Shown here piece by piece: positions 27,416-36,786 of a stretch of DNA of 64,000 nt. The DNA is taken from contig NZ_AP025498.1 of the NCBI RefSeq assembly GCF_024347535.1, forward strand, positions 1,116,001 through 1,180,000, written 5' to 3'. The notes under the pieces are model-generated. The model did no database searches. It saw only the letters and a program-made list of their open reading frames with translations, and had not been told where the DNA came from. Source of the stretch: Vibrio kanaloae. GTDB taxonomy: Bacteria > Pseudomonadota > Gammaproteobacteria > Enterobacterales > Vibrionaceae. A program made the translations under genes and the position numbers. How positions within the stretch are numbered: position 1 is the first letter of the stretch; each line of letters opens with the position of its first letter.

Positions 27416-27910
27416 TTAAGCCTTCGCTTGCTTAGCGTGTTGTTCAACAACTTCCGAAGATTTGCTTGATTTCTCGTGAAGCCATAGCCCCGTCGCTTTC
27501 ATTAAGTATCCAAACACACCACCAAGCAGTAAAGATGGTACTACAAGTTGCCAATCGCCACCTGCGGCAAACGTTGCACAGCAACCAATGAAAGTTCCTG
27601 GGATATAACCGAGCCACGCTTGTTTTGCTTGAATACACATAAAGAAAGCGACAATAGCAGTAATCACATAGCCTAAAACCTCTACCCCTACGAAGGTCGA
27701 GCTTTCGATTATCACCATTGCCCAGAACACGCCTGTCATGTTGGTCAATAAGCTACCTGCTAATCCTTTAACGCCGCCTATTGGCGATGCAAAGTAACTG
27801 GTGCAACCTAAGAAGCCAGCCCATGACAATAATCCCAAAGAGACAGCAATCCATCCCCACAGACCTGACAAAATACCTGTTGTTAGTGAAATCGCGACTA
27901 ATGTACTCAT
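27416..27910 (-). CDS. DUF1097 (YcdZ-like) inner-membrane protein
   Basis: 164-aa protein with about five membrane helices, glycine-rich (GILSGLWGWIAVSLGLLSW, GGVKGLAGS) and a charged Ser/Lys C-terminal tail. It fits the DUF1097 family, E. coli YcdZ, whose function is unknown. A CRP-like site lies about 100 bases upstream, and a terminator follows. Confidence 0.8.
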   Translation of the reverse strand: MSTLVAISLTTGILSGLWGWIAVSLGLLSWAGFLGCTSYFASPIGGVKGLAGSLLTNMTGVFWAMVIIESSTFVGVEVLGYVITAIVAFFMCIQAKQAWLGYIPGTFIGCCATFAAGGDWQLVVPSLLLGGVFGYLMKATGLWLHEKSSKSSEVVEQHAKQAKA

Positions 27911-28002
27911 ACTATTTCTAAAGCCTAATTACGCAATTGAACGCAACCGGATTTAGCCTCACTTAAAATCAAGTAAGCATATTATGGTAAGAACGCCTTC
28001 TT

Positions 28003-28024
28003 TTGGCTGATCGTGATCACATTA
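28003..28024. promoter_or_regulatory. Possible CRP site upstream of the DUF1097 gene
   Basis: The right half TGATCACATT matches the CRP consensus well, the left half (GGCTGATC) only partly. Placed about 95 bases before the start codon. Prediction only. Confidence 0.3.
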
Positions 28025-28116
28025 ATAATGTACACGAATGTTCCCATATCACTATATAGAGACCGGAATCGTTTATTCAACATATTTAGTTATCAGTGAT
28101 TATTATCAATTTATCG

Positions 28117-29022
28117 CTAGAGAACTGACGGTTTGCCTTTCATCATGCGCTTACCTTCGCGCTTAATACACTCGGCAAGTGGATTTTCTGCCATGTCAGC
28201 ACGCCAAATAAATGAAAGCGTACGCTCCATTTCAAGCTCTGGGACATTCAAAGTAACAAGCTGACCTGATTCAACAAACTGCTCGACATCAAGATAAGGT
28301 AAACACGTTAAATATGGACCGTTTGCTACTAAGCTTCTTAAAACAGGAACGTGTTCATACTCTCGCCACACATCAAGATCACCAATTAAATGATGAATAG
28401 AACTATCAAAAACTTTGCGAGTACCCGAACCATGTTCGCGCAATACCCACTTCGCTTGCTCTAACTGCGCCAAACTCACACGTTCACGTTTCGCAAAAGG
28501 GTGATGAGCGGATGCAACGACCGTTAAATGGTCAGTACACCACACTTCTTGATGAACTCGGTTGTCATCACAACGACCTTCGATCACACCTAAGTCATAT
28601 TGATAATCTAATACGCCATCGATAACGGCATCGGTACTTTGTACCCCAAGCGAGATTCGCATCTCTGGAAAATCGTTATCAATAATACTGATGAGGTCAG
28701 GAACGAGGTGTTCTGCCGGGGTTTGGCTCGCGCCTAATTTGAGCTCTCCACTCAATAAATGCTGCTCGTAGAACCCCATTTCGATTTGCTGCGCATCTTG
28801 CAGTAAACGCTTCGCTTTTGGCCTTAGCCACATACCCCAATGAGTAAGAGCCATTTGCTTACCCTGCCTTTCAAATAAAGGCCTGCCGAGCATTTTTTCC
28901 AACTGTGCAAGAGACATACTTGTCGCTGATTGAGTCAACGCCAACTTGTCTGCGGCATGACTAACACTCCCGGAATCTGCCACTGCATCAAATACCGCGA
29001 GTTGCTTTAATGAATAACGCAA
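28117..29022 (-). CDS. LysR-family regulator divergent from focA
   Basis: 301-aa LysR-type regulator with the helix-turn-helix at residues 1-60 (SVSHAADKLALTQSATSMSLAQLE) and a sensor domain from about 90. It resembles the YeiE/CysB-like group by its N-terminal sequence and length. It is divergent from the FocA-CBS gene with 259 bases between them, so that gene is its most likely target. Confidence 0.82.
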   Translation of the reverse strand: MRYSLKQLAVFDAVADSGSVSHAADKLALTQSATSMSLAQLEKMLGRPLFERQGKQMALTHWGMWLRPKAKRLLQDAQQIEMGFYEQHLLSGELKLGASQTPAEHLVPDLISIIDNDFPEMRISLGVQSTDAVIDGVLDYQYDLGVIEGRCDDNRVHQEVWCTDHLTVVASAHHPFAKRERVSLAQLEQAKWVLREHGSGTRKVFDSSIHHLIGDLDVWREYEHVPVLRSLVANGPYLTCLPYLDVEQFVESGQLVTLNVPELEMERTLSFIWRADMAENPLAECIKREGKRMMKGKPSVL

Positions 29023-29119
29023 AATTCATCCTTAATGCTTTTAATTATTTGTGTCCTGCTGCTCGTTTTTTTTTAAGCCGATGAGCAATCAATTTCATTC
29101 TACGCGTAACCAAATCTAT

Positions 29120-29134
29120 ATCAATAATTTTGAT
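29120..29134. promoter_or_regulatory. Candidate LysR operator between the LysR gene and focA
   Basis: ATCAA and TTGAT flank five bases, giving a T-N11-A dyad of the LysR type. Roughly 100 bases from the LysR start and 150 from focA. No binding data. Confidence 0.35.
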
Positions 29135-29281
29135 GTGGTTTCTAAAAATTATCAATTTTACCTCAACTCCTCAACTCCCTAATCTGGAATGGCAGGACAC
29201 AACGAAGCCTGCAAAACATCACGGATTAACCGAGTCATTAACACTAGGAATTACACATGACGGATTGTTCAAGGGGGGAAT

Positions 29282-30733
29282 ATGGTAACCAGTACTTCTG
29301 AAAACTATCAACTGTTCTCACCAGCACAAATGATGGCGGAAGCAGAGAAGTTTTCCTTAAGCAAAGCAAATAAAACCAGCAGCATGACAGTGAGTTTGGC
29401 GATCATGGCTGGTGCATTTATAGGGCTGGCTTTCTTATTCTACATCACGGTCACCACGGGTAGCGCTAATGCTGGATGGGGGTTGAGTCGCTTAGCCGGC
29501 GGTCTTGCATTCAGTATGGGTTTAATCTTGATTGTGATTTGCGGTGGTGAGCTGTTTACCAGCTCAGTTTTATCAAGCATCTCATGGGCTAACAAACAGA
29601 TTACTTTCACTAAGATGCTGTCTATTTGGGGCAAGGTTTATGTCGGCAATTTTATCGGTGCCATGTTCCTTTTGGCTCTAGTAAGTGCAGCAGGCTTGTA
29701 TCAATTAGATGGCGGGCAATGGGGTTTAAACGCTCTAAATATTGCCCAACACAAGCTACACCACAGCCCTGTTCAAGCTTTTGCTTTGGGTGTGCTTTGT
29801 AACTTATTGGTGTGTTTAGCCATTTGGTTAACGTTCAGTTCTGCTAACGCCATGACCAAAGCGATGATGACCGTATTACCCGTAGCAATGTTCGTTAGTT
29901 CAGGCTTTGAACACTGTGTGGCGAATATGTTCATGGTTCCACTAGGCATCACGATTCAAACATTCGCACCAGAAAGTTTTTGGATGCAAATTGGCGCAAC
30001 ACCAATCCAGTACGCAGACCTAAACGTCATGAGATTTGTCACCGCAAACTTGGTGCCAGTAACAATCGGCAACATAGTCGGTGGTGCAGTATTGGTCGGC
30101 TTAGCCAATTGGAGCATTTATCGTCGCCCACAACTTACAGCAGCAAAAATTACAACAATTACACAAACAACAGAAATTACGTCAGTTAAGGAAATCACTA
30201 TGAATACAGCAACGACTATCAAGCAAATCATGAACACTCAACCAATTACACTAAGCGTAGAAATGCCTACATCAGTGGCAATTGATTCACTTTTAGATGC
30301 TCAACTTGTTAGCGCTCCAGTTTGCGATGTTGAAGGTCGTCTAGTGGGTATCTTCTCTGTTCACGATGTAATGGTTGACCTTTGGTGCCAAGACTACATC
30401 CCAACTAAAGGCCAGAAAGTCGTAGACCTAATGAGCCGTGATGTTGTAGCTATCGACGCAAACGACAAGTTGGTTGATGTGGCTGAGTTCCTATGTATCG
30501 ACAAAGAACAACTGTACCCGACGACAAGTATGGGCTTCGCAACTCGCTTGACTTCTCTTTCTCTAGAAGAGCGTGCAAAAGCGATGAAAGTGAGCCAACC
30601 ACATATGCTGCCGGTATTGGAAAACGGTGTGATGGTCGGGGTTCTAACTCGCATTGAGGTGATGCAAGCACTTCGCCCAATCTACGGTGACCGCCTAAAC
30701 GCAGTACCAAAAGCGGAACTAGAAACGGCTTAA
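29282..30733 (+). CDS. focA: FocA formate channel fused to a C-terminal CBS-pair domain
   Basis: 483-aa protein. Residues about 1-285 closely match FocA (FNT family): VSLAIMAGAFIGLAFLFYIT, GGELFTSS, LKLHH-type HKLHHSPVQAF, VLPVAMFVSSGFEHCVANMFM and NLVPVTIGNIVGG. A 20-residue Thr-rich linker leads at Met307 into two CBS motifs (about 308-470, LVSAPVCDVEGRLVGIFSVHDV and MLPVLENGVMVGVLTRIEVM), which often bind adenosine nucleotides. FocA of E. coli ends before this point. AAGGAA lies six bases ahead of the Met307 codon at 30200, so the CBS part could also be made alone. A strong site (AAGGGGGG) precedes ATG 29282. Confidence 0.85.
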   Translation: MVTSTSENYQLFSPAQMMAEAEKFSLSKANKTSSMTVSLAIMAGAFIGLAFLFYITVTTGSANAGWGLSRLAGGLAFSMGLILIVICGGELFTSSVLSSISWANKQITFTKMLSIWGKVYVGNFIGAMFLLALVSAAGLYQLDGGQWGLNALNIAQHKLHHSPVQAFALGVLCNLLVCLAIWLTFSSANAMTKAMMTVLPVAMFVSSGFEHCVANMFMVPLGITIQTFAPESFWMQIGATPIQYADLNVMRFVTANLVPVTIGNIVGGAVLVGLANWSIYRRPQLTAAKITTITQTTEITSVKEITMNTATTIKQIMNTQPITLSVEMPTSVAIDSLLDAQLVSAPVCDVEGRLVGIFSVHDVMVDLWCQDYIPTKGQKVVDLMSRDVVAIDANDKLVDVAEFLCIDKEQLYPTTSMGFATRLTSLSLEERAKAMKVSQPHMLPVLENGVMVGVLTRIEVMQALRPIYGDRLNAVPKAELETA

Positions 30734-31098
30734 CTGGTTAATGGTTTAACTTACAGTGATTTAACTTGCAACCAACGGTTTAAATAGGAAGCGTGTAGCC
30801 AACGACTGTTTGACTAGGAAGTGGTTAGTTAACTAGGACAAGGTTGAACAATTAGGGATTAGTTGTTCGCCTAGACAAATAAGTCATGGCAACGTTGACT
30901 GGCTAAAAGTAAATGGTGGCTTAAAGCGCAACTAAAGATTTGACACAAAACAGATCTAAACGCGTGACCATTTACCATAATAAAAAGGCGCAAAGTGATA
31001 ACTTTGCGCCTTTCTCTATTTCTAACTGCCGCTTTCTAAGTATCTACTCAACTTTAATACTACATAAAGGTTGATACCAGTCAGCATTTATAGCTAGA
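30734..31098. other. Intergenic stretch downstream of focA
   Basis: 365 bases with no supportable gene. The first 250 bases are a low-complexity patchwork in which ACTAGGA-like and TTAACT-like words recur (for example near 30812, 30831 and 30870); the rest holds the terminator and the end of yceI. Confidence 0.5.
30984..31016. terminator. Bidirectional terminator
   Basis: AAAGGCGCAAAGT pairs perfectly with ACTTTGCGCCTTT around GATA. It is 250 bases after focA and 83 bases beyond the convergent yceI stop. Confidence 0.8.
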
Positions 31099-31668
31099 TT
31101 ATTTCTTTACACCTTCAACGTGTAATTCCATATCTACATAGCTTGAAGCGCCCATTACTGGAATGTTGAAGTCAGCAAGTTCTAGACGAGTTGTACCAAC
31201 GAAGCCAGCACGCTCACCGCCCCACGGGTCTTGACCAGCACCGATGAATTCAGCTTCAATAACGATAGGCTTAGTTACGCCGTGAAGTTTAAGGTCGCCC
31301 ATTACTTCTAGTTTACCGTCACCTTTATCAACCACTTTTGTGCTGTTGAATGTTGCGTCTGAGAATTTGCCTGCATCAATGAAGTCAGAGCTACGGATGT
31401 GCTTGTCACGTTCTGCGTGGTTTGAATCAAGGCTTGTTGTATCAATAATTACGTTTACTTTTGATGCTTCAACGTTGCTTTCATCAAATGAGAAATCACC
31501 TGAGAATGTGTTAAAACGACCTTGGATAAAACTGTAACCTAGGTGGCTAACTTTAAAGTTAACTGAAGCATGCGCACCTTTTGTATCAATCACGTAATCA
31601 GCGGCGTTAGCAGCGAAAGGCATTGCCATAGCAAATGCTAATCCTGTAGCGATAATTGACTTTTTCAT
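31099..31668 (-). CDS. yceI: YceI-family periplasmic lipid-binding protein
   Basis: 189-aa protein with a cleavable signal peptide (MKKSIIATGLAFAMAMPFAA, cut after ANA) and one YceI lipocalin-like barrel: YVIDTKGAHASVNFKVSHLGYSF at the N-terminus and GDLKLHGVTKPI in the middle. YceI proteins bind isoprenoid chains. AGGAG seven bases upstream sets ATG 31668, which overlaps the stop of the cytochrome gene as ATGA, so the two are translationally coupled, the same pairing as E. coli yceJ-yceI. Confidence 0.9.
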   Translation of the reverse strand: MKKSIIATGLAFAMAMPFAANAADYVIDTKGAHASVNFKVSHLGYSFIQGRFNTFSGDFSFDESNVEASKVNVIIDTTSLDSNHAERDKHIRSSDFIDAGKFSDATFNSTKVVDKGDGKLEVMGDLKLHGVTKPIVIEAEFIGAGQDPWGGERAGFVGTTRLELADFNIPVMGASSYVDMELHVEGVKK

Positions 31669-32204
31669 TTTGAAGCTCCTATCATTTTTCGTAGCGTATC
31701 GTCTTTGTCGATAACGTGGTGTTTTATCGCCGCTAAGGCGTGCACTGATGCCATGATGATCAGTACCCATGCAGCATAGTAGTGTACCGTACCTGCGAGA
31801 TCAGATTGGTTTGCAAACAGTTCACCCATACTTGGTACAGTGAACCAATTGAATACCTCTATCCCGCGGCCATCTGATGTCGAAATCAAATAACCTGAAA
31901 TAAATAAAACCGCTAAGTTGATGTACATGAAGCCGTGAGCGATCTTAGCTGCTGCAACTTCATAGCTTTTACCTTCCACTTTAGGTGACGCGGTAACTAG
32001 TTTCCAAACCAAGCGGATAACGGTAACAGCAGCCAAAAGAATGCCTACCGAGCGGTGATAGTCTGGCGCTGTTTTATACCACTCGCTGTAATATGAAAGA
32101 TCAACCATCCACAGGCCTACACCAAATAAGCCAAATACCGCGAGAGCTGAAATCCAATGCATCGCTCTTGCTAAAGGGTTGTAATTTCTAACGTTGTTGT
32201 CCAT
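31665..32204 (-). CDS. yceJ: Cytochrome b561 family protein
   Basis: 179-aa diheme cytochrome b561-type inner-membrane protein with four helices and histidines placed for heme ligation (AMHWISA near residue 15, DYHRSVG near 48, FMYIN region, HYYAAW and SVHALAAIKHH near 140-165). Likely transfers electrons from quinol to a periplasmic acceptor. First gene of the two-gene unit with yceI, overlapping it by four bases. Confidence 0.88.
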   Translation of the reverse strand: MDNNVRNYNPLARAMHWISALAVFGLFGVGLWMVDLSYYSEWYKTAPDYHRSVGILLAAVTVIRLVWKLVTASPKVEGKSYEVAAAKIAHGFMYINLAVLFISGYLISTSDGRGIEVFNWFTVPSMGELFANQSDLAGTVHYYAAWVLIIMASVHALAAIKHHVIDKDDTLRKMIGASK

Positions 32205-32357
32205 GCATCTCTTCCGAATGTTAACGAGTAGTGTAGTTTCGAAAAGCGTACCCTACACCAAGTTTGTGTAACATATTATTTACCAAGCTTTACATTAATT
32301 ACATCGTTCCAAATTAAACGAGTTATTCAACTTTTTTGAACAAGTTGGCCATAGAGG

Positions 32358-32603
32358 TTAAATTTCAACGATTTGCTCAATTTCATAGAGCTCGTCTGAT
32401 ATGTCTAACATTTTACGTTCCATTACTTTCTGAGCGTCTTCTACCCCCTTGTTGTAGTAAATGGCCCCAAACTTTTTACTTATAAAATCAATCAAAAACT
32501 CAGTATCAAACTGACCAAGTTCTACATCAAGCTCATCTTGCAGGTACTTTTGAAGGGCATGGGTTAGCTCAGACTTTTGTTTCGAATCTAATTGAATGGT
32601 CAT
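32358..32603 (-). CDS. DUF2164 family protein
   Basis: 81-aa soluble protein matching the DUF2164 pattern: an acidic helical N-terminus (LQKYLQDELDVELGQFDTEFLIDFI) and AIYYNKGVEDAQKVMERK. Function unknown. GGAAG five bases before ATG 32603 supports this start over one four codons upstream. Confidence 0.75.
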   Translation of the reverse strand: MTIQLDSKQKSELTHALQKYLQDELDVELGQFDTEFLIDFISKKFGAIYYNKGVEDAQKVMERKMLDISDELYEIEQIVEI

Positions 32604-32893
32604 GAATACTTCCAAGTTAAGAGTAAATAAGTTAATCGAGATCAGCTGACTAAACTATAATTTCGCTAACCCAATGAACATTAGCTAACTCGCTATAGTC
32701 TTTCTAACTGATTAGAATTCCTCATAATTTAGAATACAGATCAGCTAAGTGCCAGCGCTATCCATAAAAACGGCTAGGAATAGCTAATTTTGATAGAGAG
32801 ATCAAGAACTCACACTTTGCTAATAGGTAAAGACACAACAATTACCGTACTATTGCCCATCAATAAAATAGTAACTATGTATAAGGGACTTCA

Positions 32894-33529
32894 TTGTTAT
32901 TAGATCTCGTGATTAAGAGCGTCAATCAGTTTCAAGATGATTGCCTAAAACTCTGTGAACACCATTATCCTACCGTACATAATCAAGGGATCAGTGAGCA
33001 TCACATAGGGAAAGCTTTTGCCAGACGAATGGATCACACCTTCGTTAGCTTTAATCATGCGAGTCATACAAGTCCACTCGAAATGTTTTCTTCCGGTGAT
33101 GCCCCTCGACATTTCCGAATTTCTTCTGAGATAGGTACCGTATGGACGATCAGCCATCATATGGTGAGTGCAGGTAAAACCTGTCGTAGAAAGTTAATGT
33201 TAGACATTCATAATTGGCAATCAGAGTATGGGTTTGCTATCCAACCCAATGACCTTTTAATCATTGTCTCTGATCATTGGATAAGCCGAGGCAAGAGCAG
33301 TGGTGAGCTCTTACATTGGTGGATGGGCGCACTCCCAGACGAGATCACTGAATATAGCCAACAAGGCATCACACTAAGAGAGAGTGATTCTCAATTCGCT
33401 ACTGATTTAAATAATAACTTTAGTATCAGCCCATGCTTTATTAAATTCGGTCACCCGTTAAAACGGTCAGGGAATCAACAGTTAGTCCGTAAATACTTGC
33501 AACTTTATGCTGTACTCCAATGGCAGTGA
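32894..33529 (+). CDS. Unknown 211-aa protein
   Basis: Not recognised. A soluble, His- and Ser-rich protein with SEIGTVWTISHHMVSAGKTC in the middle and no membrane segment or signal peptide. The most likely start is TTG 32894, preceded at six bases by AAGGGA. It stands alone between an intergenic region and the RND operon terminator, with no partner gene on the same strand. Confidence 0.6.
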   Translation: MLLDLVIKSVNQFQDDCLKLCEHHYPTVHNQGISEHHIGKAFARRMDHTFVSFNHASHTSPLEMFSSGDAPRHFRISSEIGTVWTISHHMVSAGKTCRRKLMLDIHNWQSEYGFAIQPNDLLIIVSDHWISRGKSSGELLHWWMGALPDEITEYSQQGITLRESDSQFATDLNNNFSISPCFIKFGHPLKRSGNQQLVRKYLQLYAVLQWQ

Positions 33530-33663
33530 AAATACGGGTCAACATTTTGATTTAATAATGAGAGTCAGTCGTTGTACCTTTATCTCGAACAAAATTTAAC
33601 CACGAAAGGTCAACACGCCCTAGTCACCGCTTGCCACTCTTACGTGTTAACAAATCACAGGTA

Positions 33664-33696
33664 TAAAAAAAAAGCCCAGTCAAAACTGACTGGGCT
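33664..33696 (-). terminator. Terminator of the RND efflux operon
   Basis: AGCCCAGTCA pairs with TGACTGGGCT around a four-base loop; the minus strand continues with a run of nine T. Confidence 0.88.
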
Positions 33697-33726
33697 GGCT
33701 TAAAAGAATCTGTTTTATATCATTCC

Positions 33727-36700
33727 CTAATAACCCGAAGTGGACGGTTTGATTCTATATAGAATAGCGAACATCACTGGTACTACTATTAGCGTTAGTA
33801 CGGTAGCAAAGCCTAAGCCTGCCATGATGGTAATCGCCATCGAGCCGAAAAATGCATCGAATACCAAGGGAATCATGCCCAAGATAGTTGTTAGTGCTGC
33901 CATAGATACCGGTCGCACACGACTGATCGCGCTGTCGACAACCGCTAAATATGGGTCTTTACCTGTTTGTAGCTCACTGTTGATCTGGTCAAGCAGTACG
34001 ATACCGTTCTTCAAAATCATGCCACTTAGACTCAATAGACCTAAGAATGCAGTGAAGCTGAATGGCATATTAGTACCTAACAGACCAATCGAAACACCAA
34101 TGATAGAGAGTGGCACCGTAAACCAAATCACAAGCGGCTTACGAACCGAGTTAAACAGAAGCATGGTGATGATAAACATCAACAAATAACCCATTGGCAG
34201 TGAACCAAATAGAGATTCTTGAGCATCTTTAGAGGTCTCATATTCCCCTCCCCAACTAATGCTGTAGCCTTCTGGTAAATTTAATGCTTCTACCTTTGGT
34301 TTCACACGAGCAAACAAACTCGCTGGTGTTTCATCACCAAGCACGTCGTGGTCAGCTAGCACCGTTAGCGTACGTTTTCTATCACGACGCTGAATCAGTG
34401 GTTCAGACCATTGAAGCTCTACGCCATCGATCACTTGTTCAACTGGGATGTAAGTTTGTAGCGATGGGCTCCAAATCTTCACATTGTTTAGCGATTCAAA
34501 ATCAAAACGCTCTTTTTCCGGTAAACGCGCCACAATAGGTAACATATGAGTACCATCACGCAATAACCCAATGTTTTGGCCACCAAACGCCATCTGCAGA
34601 GTCTCAGACAGATCCGTCTTTGAAATGCCAAGGCGACGTGCCTTTGATTCGTTAAACAGTGGCACGAGCTCTTTGGTGCGTTCACGCCAGTCGTGACGCA
34701 CATTTCGAGAGCCAGGGTCCGCCAACAAGATATCTTCTACCTCAACCGCGATGCTGCGAAGGATCTGCGGGTCTGCACCGCTAATACGAGCTTCGATTTT
34801 TGAAGCTGGCGACGGGCCAAACTCAATCAGTTTAAATTGGAACGTCGGTTGTTCAAATTTATTGGCCAAGTCCTTGTCTAGCCCTTCTAGGACTTTAAAC
34901 ATGGTGTCTCGGTCAGTCGTTCGTACCTGCAGCTGACTGTACGCTTCGTAACTTTTCTCTGGTTGATATGTCAGCGCAAAACGTTGCATTCCCTGTCCAA
35001 CCGTTGTTGTCACAAACTCAACGTCGTCTTGCTGGCGAATGTAGCTTTCCACTTTTTCTGTCTGTTTGATCGTTTCACGCACATCGGTGCCTTCCGGCAT
35101 CCACATATCTACGTAAAACATTGGCGTATTTGATGGCGGAAAGAACTGCTGCTTCACCATACCAAAACCAACGACAGAAACTGCTAATAGCGCGACCATA
35201 CTAACTACAGTAAGCCATCTAAATCGAAGTGCTACTTTCAGACACCCACCGAATACAACAAACAGAATGCCTTTGTATGGGTCTTCGTTCTCATCAACCT
35301 TGTCTTCTTCTTTAAGCAAGATCTCGGCAAGGAATGGCGTTAGTGTTAGTGCAGTTACCCAACTCAAAAACAATGAGAAGCACAGTACCCAAAACAGTGA
35401 ACCCATGAACTCGCCTGTCGCATCTTTCGACAAACCAATCGGAGCAAACGCTGTGATAGCGATAATGGTCGCACCTAACAGTGGCCATTGTGTTTGCTTG
35501 ACGATGTCTTTCGCTGCTTGAAGCTTGGTTTTGCCTTTCTTCAAGCCAACCAAAATACCTTCAACGACAACAATCGCGTTATCCACCAGCATACCCAGTG
35601 CGATGATCAAAGCACCTAGCGAGATACGGTGCAGTTCAACATCGTTGTAGTCCATCAATATGAACGTACCGAACACCGTCAGTAGCAGTACTAAACCGAT
35701 GATCAAACCACTGCGTAAGCCCATCGCGAACAGAAGTACGATGATAACAATCGCCACCGCTTCAACGAGGCTGATCAAGAAATCAGCAACGGACTTGTCC
35801 ACTTCTTGTGCTTGGTTGTAGAAGTAGTTCAGTTCTACACCCGCTGGTTTAATACTTTCTAGGCGATCAAGTTCTGCATCGAGTGCTTTACCAATCTCAA
35901 CCACATTTACGCCTGAAGAGAATGCAATACCTAGGTTGATTGCGGGTTTACCGTTGTACGTTAATACATTGCCCGGCTTTTCTTGAATACCGCGAGTCAC
36001 TTCAGCGACATCTTTTAAGCGAATTAGGTTACCCGTATCACGACCATGAATGATTAAGTTTTCTAACTCTTCAACCGTGCTCAATGTACCGTTAGGTTTG
36101 ATCGTTAGGCTTTGACCATTGAGCATTACTTCGCCTGCCGACACCACACTGTTTTGTTGTGCTAACAGTGACGTAACCGTCGACATGTCTAGGTTCAATG
36201 CGGCTAAGCGTTCCAGAGACACCTCAACAAACAGTTGTTCTTGTTGGTCACCCGCAATACTGACTTTACCAACACCATCAACCAGTTCGACTTCACGCGT
36301 TAGGTAATCTGCGTACTGTTTTAGCTCAACGTAATCATAACCGTCCCCCGTCAGCATGATCATCACACCGAATACATCACCAAAATCATCAATGATCTGA
36401 ACGGAATTCACACCACTTGGCAATGTTGGCTGTAGATCGTTGATCTTGCGGCGCATTTCATCCCAGATTTGTGGCAGCTCGTCGGGCCCGTAGTCCATCT
36501 TCATGCTAACTGTAATTTGAGACATACCGTTCGAAGAGGTCGATGTGATCTTATCGATGTAAGGCAGCTGTCGGATCTCTTTTTCAAGTGGATACGTCAA
36601 CTCCTCTTCAACTTCCATTGACGTAGCGCCAGGGTAAGTTGAAATAATCATGGCATCTTTAATGGTAAAAGCTGGGTCTTCTAAACGGGATAGATTACCA

Positions 36701-36786
36701 AAAGACGACACGCCACCAATGGCCAATATGACGAGAAATAACCAGCTGATTACTTTGTTTTTTATTGAATATTCTGCGATGTTCAT
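33727..36786 (-). CDS. RND efflux pump inner-membrane permease
   Basis: 1019-aa RND transporter (AcrB superfamily, HAE1-like): N-terminal helix, two large periplasmic loops and twelve helices, with a typical start (MNIAEYSIKNKVISW) and ILKNGIVLLDQIN in the second half. In the fourth helix the proton-relay pair reads D-N (GMLVDNAIVVVEG) where AcrB has D-D, a variation seen in some RND subfamilies. The gene overlaps the preceding adaptor by ATGA. Two adaptors and one permease recall TriABC and VexIJK; no outer-membrane channel is encoded here, so a TolC made elsewhere must be used. Confidence 0.9.
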   Translation of the reverse strand: MNIAEYSIKNKVISWLFLVILAIGGVSSFGNLSRLEDPAFTIKDAMIISTYPGATSMEVEEELTYPLEKEIRQLPYIDKITSTSSNGMSQITVSMKMDYGPDELPQIWDEMRRKINDLQPTLPSGVNSVQIIDDFGDVFGVMIMLTGDGYDYVELKQYADYLTREVELVDGVGKVSIAGDQQEQLFVEVSLERLAALNLDMSTVTSLLAQQNSVVSAGEVMLNGQSLTIKPNGTLSTVEELENLIIHGRDTGNLIRLKDVAEVTRGIQEKPGNVLTYNGKPAINLGIAFSSGVNVVEIGKALDAELDRLESIKPAGVELNYFYNQAQEVDKSVADFLISLVEAVAIVIIVLLFAMGLRSGLIIGLVLLLTVFGTFILMDYNDVELHRISLGALIIALGMLVDNAIVVVEGILVGLKKGKTKLQAAKDIVKQTQWPLLGATIIAITAFAPIGLSKDATGEFMGSLFWVLCFSLFLSWVTALTLTPFLAEILLKEEDKVDENEDPYKGILFVVFGGCLKVALRFRWLTVVSMVALLAVSVVGFGMVKQQFFPPSNTPMFYVDMWMPEGTDVRETIKQTEKVESYIRQQDDVEFVTTTVGQGMQRFALTYQPEKSYEAYSQLQVRTTDRDTMFKVLEGLDKDLANKFEQPTFQFKLIEFGPSPASKIEARISGADPQILRSIAVEVEDILLADPGSRNVRHDWRERTKELVPLFNESKARRLGISKTDLSETLQMAFGGQNIGLLRDGTHMLPIVARLPEKERFDFESLNNVKIWSPSLQTYIPVEQVIDGVELQWSEPLIQRRDRKRTLTVLADHDVLGDETPASLFARVKPKVEALNLPEGYSISWGGEYETSKDAQESLFGSLPMGYLLMFIITMLLFNSVRKPLVIWFTVPLSIIGVSIGLLGTNMPFSFTAFLGLLSLSGMILKNGIVLLDQINSELQTGKDPYLAVVDSAISRVRPVSMAALTTILGMIPLVFDAFFGSMAITIMAGLGFATVLTLIVVPVMFAILYRIKPSTSGY

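Noticed and set aside
29101..29281. FNR box (TTGAT-N4-ATCAA) before focA
   Set aside because: The arms occur in the wrong order (ATCAA first) or at wrong spacing, so only a LysR-type dyad is listed.
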